Positions 6,177 through 11,589 of a stretch of 11,589 bases of DNA are shown here, piece by piece. Each line of letters starts with the position of its first letter. Within the stretch, counting starts at the first letter, position 1. The translations under genes and the position numbers were made by a program. The notes beneath the pieces are model-generated. The model saw only the letters and a list, made by a program, of their open reading frames with translations, was not told where the DNA came from and did no database searches. Origin of the DNA: Clostridia bacterium (GTDB lineage: Bacteria > Bacillota > Clostridia > Oscillospirales > Butyricicoccaceae); NCBI GenBank assembly GCA_017396925.1, contig JAFQKM010000246.1, forward strand, positions 1-11,589, in the 5' to 3' direction.

Positions 6177-6206
6177 CCATCTGATAGGAGAAAGGATTGG
6201 TTTACC

Positions 6207-7541
6207 ATGAGCAGACCCGTTGTGGCAATCGTCGGCAGACCAAACGTGGGTAAGTCCCTGCTGTTCAACCGACTGGCCGAGCGCAAGAACGCTGCCATCG
6301 TAGAGGACACACCCGGCGTTACACGCGACAGAATCTATGCCAAGGCCGAATGGCGCGGCCGCACATTTGATATCATCGATACCGGCGGTATCGAACCCAA
6401 GACCGACAACGAGATCCTGCGCTTTATGCGCGAGCAGGCTTATATCGCCATCAGCCATGCCGATGTCGTTATTCTGGTCACCGACGTCAGAACCGGCGTA
6501 ACCGCCGCCGACGCCGATGTTGCAGCCATGCTGCAGCGCTCCAAGAAGCCCATTGTTCTGTGTGTCAACAAGCTGGATACGCCGGGCGAACCCCCTGCAG
6601 ATTTCTATGAGTTCTACAATCTGGGTCTGGGCGACCCTGTTGGTATTTCGGCCATGCACGGCTACGGCACCGGCGACCTGCTGGACCGCTGCTATGCGCA
6701 TTTCCCCGAAGAGACCGACGACGAGGAAGTCGAGGAAGAGATGATCAAGGTCGCTCTGATCGGCAAGCCCAATGCCGGCAAGAGCTCGCTGCTCAACCGT
6801 GTCACCGGTGAAGAGCGCAGCATCGTCAGTGATGTTGCCGGCACCACACGCGACGCCATCGACAGCATTGTCGAGCGCGGCGACGACAAGTATCTGTTCA
6901 TCGATACAGCCGGTATCCGTAAGCACTCCAAGGTCAACGAAGCCATCGAGAAGTTCTCGGTCATGCGTGCCGTTATGGCCATCGAGCGTGCCGACGTCTG
7001 CCTGCTGATGATCGACGCCCAGGACGGCGTTACCGAGCAGGATACCAAGATCGCCGGTATGGCTCACGACAGCGGCAAGGCGGTCATCATCGTGGTCAAC
7101 AAGTGGGATCTCATCGAGAAGGAGACCTCCACACAGGCCGAGTTCGAGAAGAAGATCCGCACCGATCTGGCCTATATGACCTATGCGCCCATCATGTTTA
7201 TTTCGGCCAAGACCGGCCAGCGCGTCGAGAATATCTTCAATAAGATCAAGGAGGTCAATGCGGCCAACAGCTTCCGTGCCACCACCGGTATGCTCAATAC
7301 CATTCTGGCCGATGCAACTGCCCGCGTACAGCCTCCCACAGACAAGGGCCGCAGACTGAAGGTCTACTACATGACCCAGGTCGGCGTCAAGCCCCCTACG
7401 TTCGTCTGCTTCTGCAACGACGCCAAGCTCTTCCATTATTCCTACCTGCGCTATCTGGAAAACCGTCTGCGCGACGTCTACGGTTTTGTCGGTACGCCCG
7501 TCAAGATGATCGTTCGTCAGAGAGGCGACAAGGAAGAATAA
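6207..7541 (+). CDS. der: Ribosome biogenesis GTPase Der (EngA)
   Basis: Essential double GTPase for late assembly of the 50S subunit. From the ATG at 6207 it has 444 residues, the normal length. G domain 1: P-loop GRPNVGKS (10-17), switch DTPGVTRD (34-41), DTGG (58-61), NKLD (121-124). An acidic linker (169-179) leads to G domain 2: GKPNAGKS (186-193), DTAG (233-236), NKWD (298-301), SAK (333-335). The C-terminal KH-like domain runs from about 355 to 440 with the typical P-P-T-F-V stretch. The frame is open back to a GTG at 6171, but that start would lie inside the GC hairpin and lacks a ribosome binding site, whereas AGGAGAAAGGA precedes the ATG. It is first in der-plsY-gpsA, an order common in Firmicutes. 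Confidence 0.97.
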   Translation: MSRPVVAIVGRPNVGKSLLFNRLAERKNAAIVEDTPGVTRDRIYAKAEWRGRTFDIIDTGGIEPKTDNEILRFMREQAYIAISHADVVILVTDVRTGVTAADADVAAMLQRSKKPIVLCVNKLDTPGEPPADFYEFYNLGLGDPVGISAMHGYGTGDLLDRCYAHFPEETDDEEVEEEMIKVALIGKPNAGKSSLLNRVTGEERSIVSDVAGTTRDAIDSIVERGDDKYLFIDTAGIRKHSKVNEAIEKFSVMRAVMAIERADVCLLMIDAQDGVTEQDTKIAGMAHDSGKAVIIVVNKWDLIEKETSTQAEFEKKIRTDLAYMTYAPIMFISAKTGQRVENIFNKIKEVNAANSFRATTGMLNTILADATARVQPPTDKGRRLKVYYMTQVGVKPPTFVCFCNDAKLFHYSYLRYLENRLRDVYGFVGTPVKMIVRQRGDKEE

Positions 7542-7557
7542 TAAGGAGGGACTCCCT

Positions 7558-8187
7558 ATGTTTGAAACACAAGCCTGGGCGTGGATCCTGGCCTTTGCTG
7601 CCGCCTATCTGTGCGGCTCGGTCAGCGGATCGATCATCCTGTCCAAGTTCTTCTATAAGGACGATATCCGCAAGCATGGCAGCGGCAATGCCGGTACCAC
7701 CAATATGCTGCGCACCTACGGCCTGAAGAAGGCAGCACTGACCCTCGGCATTGATTTTCTCAAAACCTTTGTCGGCATCACGGTTGCCAAAATGCTGATC
7801 GGCGAGTTTGGCTATGCTGTTGGCAGCACCGCCGTTACCATCGGTCATGCCTATCCCATCTACTATAAGTTCAAGGGCGGAAAGGCGGCGGCCTGCATGG
7901 CAGCCAGCATGCTCTATCTCGACTGGCGCATCTTTGCCGTCGAGGCGACCCTCTTCTTTACCTGTGCGTTTGCTACACGAATCGTATCGATCTCGACCCT
8001 GCTGGCTGCGGTCACATTCCCGCTGAGTACATGGTTCTTCTGCAGGGAAGTGATGGGCACACCGGTGGGTCACAGCTATATTGCATATACGGTTTATATC
8101 TGTATCTTTGTCATCTATCTGCATCGCGCCAACATCAAGCGTCTGCTCAACGGCACCGAATCGAAGTTTGGCAGCAAGAAAGGATAA
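7558..8187 (+). CDS. plsY: Glycerol-3-phosphate acyltransferase PlsY
   Basis: Membrane enzyme that transfers the acyl group of acyl-phosphate to sn-glycerol-3-phosphate, making lysophosphatidic acid. The 209 residues contain several hydrophobic segments. Family loops are visible: CGSVSGSIILSK (19-30), the phosphate-binding GSGNAGTTN (41-49), GHAYPIYYKFKGGK (96-109), and HRANIKRLLNGTE (189-201) at the C-terminal end. After KGGK most PlsY proteins have G-V-A-T; this one has A-A-A-C (110-113), a small departure. An AGGAGGG site precedes the ATG by 8 bases. It starts 16 bases after der and ends 9 bases before gpsA, whose product supplies its substrate. Confidence 0.95.
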   Translation: MFETQAWAWILAFAAAYLCGSVSGSIILSKFFYKDDIRKHGSGNAGTTNMLRTYGLKKAALTLGIDFLKTFVGITVAKMLIGEFGYAVGSTAVTIGHAYPIYYKFKGGKAAACMAASMLYLDWRIFAVEATLFFTCAFATRIVSISTLLAAVTFPLSTWFFCREVMGTPVGHSYIAYTVYICIFVIYLHRANIKRLLNGTESKFGSKKG

Positions 8188-8196
8188 GAAACCATC

Positions 8197-9204
8197 ATGA
8201 AAATTTCTGTTATCGGATGCGGCGGCTGGGGCCTCGCAGTCAGCAGCCTGCTGGAGGGCAATGGACACGATGTGTCGGTCTGGTGTTTCCTTGAGGAGGA
8301 GTATAAGCTGCTCAGCGAGACACGCGGCAACGAAAAGCTGCTGCCCGGCGTCCATCTGAACGAGAATATCAAGTTTACCATGGATATGTCCTGCGCCGAA
8401 GGCTGCGGCATCGTTGTTGTTGCTGTGCCTTCCTTCGCTGTCTACTCCACAGCGCTTCAGCTGCGCGAGCACATCGAAAAGGACACCGTTGTTGTTCTGC
8501 TGTCCAAGGGTTTCGACAAGCAGAACGGCTATTGCCTGCTGGCCGACAGCCTGCGTAAGGCACTGGGCGACAAGGGCCGTATCGTTGCACTGACCGGTCC
8601 CTCCCACGCCGAAGAGGTTGCCCGCAAGGTTCCCACAGCCATCGTTGCCGCTTCGGAAGATCTGTCGGCTGCCGAGATGGTTCAGGAAGCCTTTGTCAAT
8701 GGCTTCTTCCGCGTCTATACCCATTCTGACGTGATCGGCGCCGAGCTGGGCGGTGCTATGAAGAATATCATGGCGCTGGCTGTTGGTATCAGCGATGGCG
8801 CCGGATACGGCGACAACACCAAGGCTATGCTGATGACCCGCGGCATTGCCGAGATGGCGCGCTTCGGCGTCTATCTGGGCGGCAAAAACGAGACCTTTGC
8901 CGGTCTGTCGGGTATCGGCGACCTGATCGTTACCTGTACCTCCAACCATTCCCGCAACCGCCGTGCCGGTCTGATGATCGGTGCAGGGGAGAAGCCCGAA
9001 GAGGCCATCAAAAAGGTTGGCGCTGTTGTCGAGGGTTATTTTGCCACCGAAGCCATCCATCATCTGGCCAAGGACAGCGGCATCGATCTGCCCATCTCCG
9101 AGGCGATGTACAAGCTGCTGTTTGAAGGTGCCGATCTGAATACCGTTGCAACCAGCCTGTTCAGCCGTTCCAGTAAGCCGGAGTTCTGGCAGCCCGGAAA
9201 GTAA
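8197..9204 (+). CDS. gpsA: NAD(P)-dependent glycerol-3-phosphate dehydrogenase GpsA
   Basis: Cytoplasmic enzyme that reduces dihydroxyacetone phosphate to sn-glycerol-3-phosphate, the acceptor used by PlsY. The 335 residues begin with the Rossmann motif IGCGGWG (6-12). Next come VVVAVPSF, LLSKGFD with Lys104, ALTGPSHAEEVA (131-142), the catalytic region ELGGAMKN with Lys189, and GLSGIGDLIVTCTSNHSRNRRAG (236-258). Length is normal. The ribosome binding site AAAGGA overlaps the end of plsY, so the two genes are probably translated together. A strong terminator follows 10 bases after the TAA. Confidence 0.97.
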   Translation: MKISVIGCGGWGLAVSSLLEGNGHDVSVWCFLEEEYKLLSETRGNEKLLPGVHLNENIKFTMDMSCAEGCGIVVVAVPSFAVYSTALQLREHIEKDTVVVLLSKGFDKQNGYCLLADSLRKALGDKGRIVALTGPSHAEEVARKVPTAIVAASEDLSAAEMVQEAFVNGFFRVYTHSDVIGAELGGAMKNIMALAVGISDGAGYGDNTKAMLMTRGIAEMARFGVYLGGKNETFAGLSGIGDLIVTCTSNHSRNRRAGLMIGAGEKPEEAIKKVGAVVEGYFATEAIHHLAKDSGIDLPISEAMYKLLFEGADLNTVATSLFSRSSKPEFWQPGK

Positions 9205-9214
9205 ATCCAAAAAT

Positions 9215-9250
9215 AAAAGCCATCCCGTTTTCGGGATGGCTTTTTCTTTT
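9215..9250 (+). terminator. Rho-independent terminator after gpsA
   Basis: AAAAGCCATCCCG (9215-9227) pairs with CGGGATGGCTTTT (9232-9244) around a TTTT loop, followed by TCTTTTT. The A-run on the 5' side means it could also stop transcripts coming from the right, but rpmB has its own terminator. Confidence 0.95.
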
Positions 9251-9273
9251 TGTTCAGACAGGGGGAAGGGGGC

Positions 9274-9307
9274 AAAAACAAAAAATCCCGATCTTATCGA
9301 CCGGGAT
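9274..9307 (-). terminator. Rho-independent terminator after rpmB
   Basis: On the minus strand ATCCCGGTC (9307-9299) pairs with GATCGGGAT (9293-9285), one G-U pair, loop GATAA, followed by a T-run interrupted by one G (9285-9274). It lies 44 bases past the rpmB stop and faces the gpsA terminator, so the convergent genes are separated by two terminators. Confidence 0.88.
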
Positions 9308-9351
9308 CTCATTGTGCTTTATTCAGTCATCTCAGGGGTATGCAAGAGAAG

Positions 9352-9540
9352 TTAGATAGCTCTTGTAACCTTACCCGAGCGCAGGCAGCGAGTACAAACA
9401 TTTACATGAGTGGGAGTGCCGTTGACGATAGCCTTGACGCGTCTGACATTGGGCTTCCAAGCTCTGTTTGTTCTTCTGTGGGAGTGGGAAACCTTGATGC
9501 CGAATGTTACGCCCTTTTCACAGATATCACACTTTGCCAT
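9352..9540 (-). CDS. rpmB: 50S ribosomal protein L28, zinc-binding form
   Basis: Large-subunit ribosomal protein. The 62 residues begin M-A-K-C-D-I-C-E-K-G and include HSHRRTNRAWKPN, the L28 hallmark. C4-x2-C7 and C49-x2-C52 make this the zinc (C+) version. The AAGGAGGTG site, 7 bases upstream, is close to the perfect anti-16S sequence. Stop TAA. It is a single-gene unit with its own promoter and terminator, divergent from hprK. Confidence 0.97.
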   Translation of the reverse strand: MAKCDICEKGVTFGIKVSHSHRRTNRAWKPNVRRVKAIVNGTPTHVNVCTRCLRSGKVTRAI

Positions 9541-9580
9541 TTCTCTGCACCTCCTTATAATAAGTTACATAACAAAGATT

Positions 9581-9609
9581 ATAATAACACAGCATGCGCC
9601 ATAAAGCAA
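9581..9609 (-). promoter_or_regulatory. Promoter of rpmB
   Basis: On the minus strand TTGCTT (9604-9609), 17-base spacer, TATTAT (9581-9586). An overlapping TATAAT (9578-9583) would give a 20-base spacer and is less likely. The leader is about 30-35 bases. Confidence 0.6.
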
Positions 9610-9657
9610 GAGAAAATTTTGAGAAATTTAAAACTTTTGTATGGAGCCATTCTGTGA

Positions 9658-9671
9658 ACACTGACCAGTGT
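9658..9671. repeat. Small dyad in the rpmB-hprK intergenic region
   Basis: ACACTG-AC-CAGTGT is a 6-base inverted repeat with a 2-base centre. It lies about 50 bases upstream of the rpmB -35 and 107 upstream of the hprK -35, a possible binding site. The rest of the 348-base gap (9541-9888) holds the two promoters, AT-rich sequence and the hprK leader; no gene is seen in it. Confidence 0.3.
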
Positions 9672-9777
9672 CATGCTGGCGGCTGAAAAATGCCGCGTCT
9701 ATTATAATACATGGGAAATGGCCGAATGTAAAGAAAAACTTTTCGGTTTTTTCAAAAAATCTTGTCGGGACAGATAA

Positions 9778-9806
9778 TTGCTTTTTTGGGCATCCTGTTA
9801 TATAAT
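9778..9806 (+). promoter_or_regulatory. Promoter of hprK
   Basis: TTGCTT (9778-9783), 17-base spacer, TATAAT (9801-9806). The predicted start near 9813 leaves a leader of about 75 bases, in which CGGCA and TGCCG with an inner GGG/CCC could form a loose hairpin. Confidence 0.75.
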
Positions 9807-9888
9807 AGGTGCATTCTATGATGCGGCACGGCAGGGGAGTGTGATCCCATTTTTGCCGGGGCACACGATATAATGAGGTGAACGAATC

Positions 9889-10839
9889 ATGGCATCCAAG
9901 TATTCCATCATGGTCCATGATCTGCTCAAGGAATTCCGCCTGGAGGTCCTCTGCGGCCCCGATGGCTATCTCGAGCGCAAGATCAGCGACGCCAGCGTCA
10001 GCCGTCCCGGCCTGCCGCTGACCGGATTTTATGAAACATACGATACCGACCGTATCCAGATCCTGGGTGAGGTCGAAACCAAATATCTGGCACAGTTCAG
10101 CGAAGAAGTGCAGGCCGAGAAGCTGGGCGCCCTGTTTGCCCAGAATATCCCCGTTCTGATCCTGTCCAGCGATGGCGAGATTTCTCCTCTGTCGCTGGAT
10201 CAGGCCAAGAAGCACGGCGTTCCCGTTCTGAAGTCGGCCGAGCATGCGTCCGATCTGATCGCCGAGCTGACCCGTTCACTCAACGTTCATCTGGGCGCCC
10301 GCACCACCATGCACGGCGTTCTGATGGAGGTTTACGGCGAAGGTATCCTGCTGATCGGCGACAGCGGCGTCGGTAAGAGCGAGACCGCCATCGAGCTGAT
10401 CAAGCGCGGCCACCGTCTGGTTGCCGACGACGCCGTTGATATCAAGCGCGTTTCGGCCAAGAGTTTGGTCGGTTCGGCGCCCGAACTGATCCGTTACTTT
10501 ATGGAGCTGCGCGGCATCGGTATTGTCGACGTCCGCCGTCTGTTTGGTATGGGTTCGGTCAAGCCCACCGAGAAGATCGACCTGATCATCAATCTCGAGA
10601 ACTGGGTCGACGGCAAGCACTACGACCGTATGGGCACCGAAGAGAACTATACCACCATCCTCGATATTTCGATCCCCTCGCTGACCATCCCCGTCAAGCC
10701 CGGCCGTAACCTGGCTGTTGTTATCGAGGTTGCCGCCATGAACAACCGTAACAAGAAGATGGGCCACAATGCCGGCAAGGAGCTGGAAGAGCGCCTGCTC
10801 AACAGCATGCTGGCCGAACTGGGCGAAAATCCCCAGTAA
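9889..10839 (+). CDS. hprK: HPr kinase/phosphorylase
   Basis: Bifunctional enzyme that phosphorylates or dephosphorylates a serine (Ser46) of the phosphocarrier HPr, controlling carbon catabolite repression and sugar uptake in Gram-positive bacteria. The 316 residues comprise an N-terminal domain (1-130) and the kinase domain. Visible there are His142 in M-H-G-V-L-M-E, Walker A GDSGVGKS (157-164), VADD (178-181, acidic pair Asp180-Asp181), the HprK signature ELRGIGIVDVRRLFGMG (206-222), and IPVKPGRNLAVVIEVAAMN (267-285). All catalytic elements are intact and the length is normal. The GAGGTGA site precedes the ATG. HPr itself is not in the window. No terminator is seen directly after the gene, so some transcripts may run into the riboswitch. 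Confidence 0.97.
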   Translation: MASKYSIMVHDLLKEFRLEVLCGPDGYLERKISDASVSRPGLPLTGFYETYDTDRIQILGEVETKYLAQFSEEVQAEKLGALFAQNIPVLILSSDGEISPLSLDQAKKHGVPVLKSAEHASDLIAELTRSLNVHLGARTTMHGVLMEVYGEGILLIGDSGVGKSETAIELIKRGHRLVADDAVDIKRVSAKSLVGSAPELIRYFMELRGIGIVDVRRLFGMGSVKPTEKIDLIINLENWVDGKHYDRMGTEENYTTILDISIPSLTIPVKPGRNLAVVIEVAAMNNRNKKMGHNAGKELEERLLNSMLAELGENPQ

Positions 10840-10844
10840 AAGGC

Positions 10845-10873
10845 TTGACATCCGCTCGGTTTGGGTGTACGCT
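10845..10873 (+). promoter_or_regulatory. Possible promoter of the TPP riboswitch-thiT unit
   Basis: TTGACA (10845-10850) is perfect; 17 bases later TACGCT (10868-10873) keeps the T, A and final T of a -10 but is weak. A start near 10880 would sit just upstream of the aptamer. The -35 begins 5 bases after the hprK stop. Confidence 0.55.
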
Positions 10874-10885
10874 TTAGAAGAATTG

Positions 10886-10981
10886 AATACAGGGGTGCTG
10901 GCGAAAAGCCGGCTGAGAGAGGAATGTTTTTCCGAGACCCTTAAACCTGATCCGGATAATGCCGGCGTAGGAAGCACAAGT
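10886..10981 (+). ncRNA. TPP (THI-box) riboswitch aptamer
   Basis: Binds thiamin diphosphate in the nascent mRNA. The conserved blocks appear in order: GGGGTGC (10892-10898), a GAAA-capped stem (CTGGC/GCCGG), GGCTGAGAG (10911-10919), an extra stem GGAA/TTCC, GACCCTT (10936-10942), ACCTGATCCGGATAATGCCGG (10945-10965), and GCGTAGGAAG (10965-10974). GGG pairs with CCC and CCGG with CCGG around ATAATG, as in the family. It is followed 15 bases later by a terminator and then thiT, so ligand binding most likely switches the transporter gene off. Confidence 0.97.
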
Positions 10982-10996
10982 ATCGTAAGCGCTTTT

Positions 10997-11030
10997 AAAG
11001 CCGCAGGTTATCTCCTGCGGCTTTTCTTTT
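10997..11030 (+). terminator. Riboswitch-controlled terminator upstream of thiT
   Basis: AAAGCCGCAGG (10997-11007) pairs perfectly with CCTGCGGCTTT (11014-11024) around TTATCT, followed by TCTTTT. It lies directly after the TPP aptamer and before the thiT ribosome binding site, the expected place for an expression platform. It would also stop hprK read-through. Confidence 0.9.
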
Positions 11031-11104
11031 TGGCCATGCGCGCAGCCGAAGAAGAGCGGCGATACTGCTTTCGGGGTATTCAACTCGAAAGGAGAAATCA
11101 ATTT

Positions 11105-11589
11105 ATGACAGAACAGAAAAGAAAAAACCGTATGCTGGTTGAAGGTGCGCTGTTTGTTGCCATGGCCTATGTTCTCAGCTTTATCGAGATCAACGTTGCC
11201 TGGCAGTATGGCGGCTCCATCGACTTTGTTATGATCCCGCTGATCATTTATGCCATCCGCTGGGGTACGGCCCCCGGTCTGATGGCCGGCCTGGTCTTCG
11301 GCACCGTCAAGTTTTTCCTGTCGGGTGGTGTGGCTGTCAACTGGCAGTCGATGCTGCTCGACTATTCGCTGGCCTATATGTTTGTCGGCTTTGCCGGCGT
11401 TCTGAAAAACCGGGTGTCGCTGGCCTGGCTGGCTGCCGTGGTCGGCTGCTTTGCACGCTTTATCATCCATTTTCTCAGCGGCGTAACCATCTATGCCGAG
11501 TATATGCCGCCGATTTTCATGGGCTGGGAGATGACCAGCCCCACGGTCTAGTCGATCCTCTATAACGGCAGCTATATGCTGCCCAGCGC
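11105..11589 (+). pseudogene. thiT: ECF thiamin transporter S component ThiT, interrupted by in-frame TAG; right end cut by window
   Basis: ThiT (YuaJ family) is the membrane S component that binds thiamin and works with the ECF energising module. AAAGGAG precedes the ATG by 10 bases. The visible protein has hydrophobic helices and family features: V-A-W-Q-Y-G-G-S-I-D-F-V-M-I-P (31-45), IRWGTAPGLMAGLVFGTVKF (51-70), LLDYSLAY (84-91), and ARFIIHFLSGVTIYAEY (117-133). Codon 149 is TAG (11549-11551), yet the same frame continues S-I-L-Y-N-G-S-Y-M-L-P-S to the window edge, which is again ThiT-like. Relatives have a tyrosine at the stop position (Y-S-x-x-Y-N), which I recall as thiamin-binding. 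One base change from TAC or TAT explains it. It could be a true nonsense mutation, a sequence error or a suppressed stop. The recognisable family is certain; the functional state is not. Confidence 0.82.

Noticed and set aside
6171..6206. A longer der beginning at the GTG at 6171
   Set aside because: The start would lie within the GC hairpin and lacks a ribosome binding site, while the ATG at 6207 has a good one and gives the normal Der N-terminus.
5988..7436. A 482-codon minus-strand open frame opposite der
   Set aside because: Antisense shadow of der, which has every GTPase motif; no promoter or ribosome binding site supports it.
7501..9312. A 603-codon minus-strand open frame opposite plsY and gpsA
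   Set aside because: Same codon-bias shadow as above; it runs through two real genes and the gpsA terminator, and has no supported start.
9815..9888. A second riboswitch in the hprK leader
   Set aside because: Only a loose CGGCA/TGCCG pairing with an inner GGG/CCC is seen; no conserved aptamer blocks and no terminator are present.

Overview
The window looks like ordinary chromosome from a Gram-positive anaerobe of the Clostridia, probably an Oscillospiraceae/Ruminococcaceae-type gut bacterium. The reasons are: zinc-ribbon forms of ribosomal proteins L28 and L32, an HPr kinase/phosphorylase of the low-GC Gram-positive type, the Firmicutes order der-plsY-gpsA, strong AGGAGG-type ribosome binding sites, consensus sigma-A promoters with 17-bp spacers, a TPP riboswitch in front of the ECF thiamin transporter thiT, and codon use rich in CTG/ATC/GGC. 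The species cannot be named from this sequence.

Layout. Positions 1-4808 are read on the minus strand: a polyamine ABC transporter operon in the order potA-potB-potC-potD (potD runs off the left edge), preceded by a strong promoter overlapped by a perfect inverted repeat, and upstream of it an RluA-family pseudouridine synthase gene. Positions 4809-5187 form a divergent intergenic region with two tandem plus-strand promoters, an unexplained GC-rich foldable patch and a hairpin. From 5188 the plus strand carries yceD-rpmF (closed by a terminator at 5951), then der-plsY-gpsA with its own promoter (closed by a terminator at 9215). rpmB (L28) is a single minus-strand gene facing gpsA and has its own terminator. 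hprK follows on the plus strand with its own promoter, then a TPP riboswitch with a terminator and thiT, which runs off the right edge.

How the genes fit together. PotABCD imports spermidine/putrescine. YceD/L32, Der, L28 and the pseudouridine synthase all concern ribosome assembly. GpsA makes sn-glycerol-3-phosphate and PlsY acylates it, the first steps of phospholipid synthesis. HprK senses energy/glycolytic state and phosphorylates HPr for catabolite control. The riboswitch links thiT expression to thiamin diphosphate.

I see no mobile element, CRISPR array, phage or defence gene, tRNA or rRNA, and no clearly new system. The most notable point is an in-frame TAG at codon 149 of thiT, followed by 12 codons that still match the family. 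It falls where the family has a tyrosine that I recall as thiamin-binding. Secondary points are the operator-like repeat on the pot promoter, the structured divergent region at 4920-5110, a perfect 16-bp palindrome at the start of yceD and leader hairpins in front of der.
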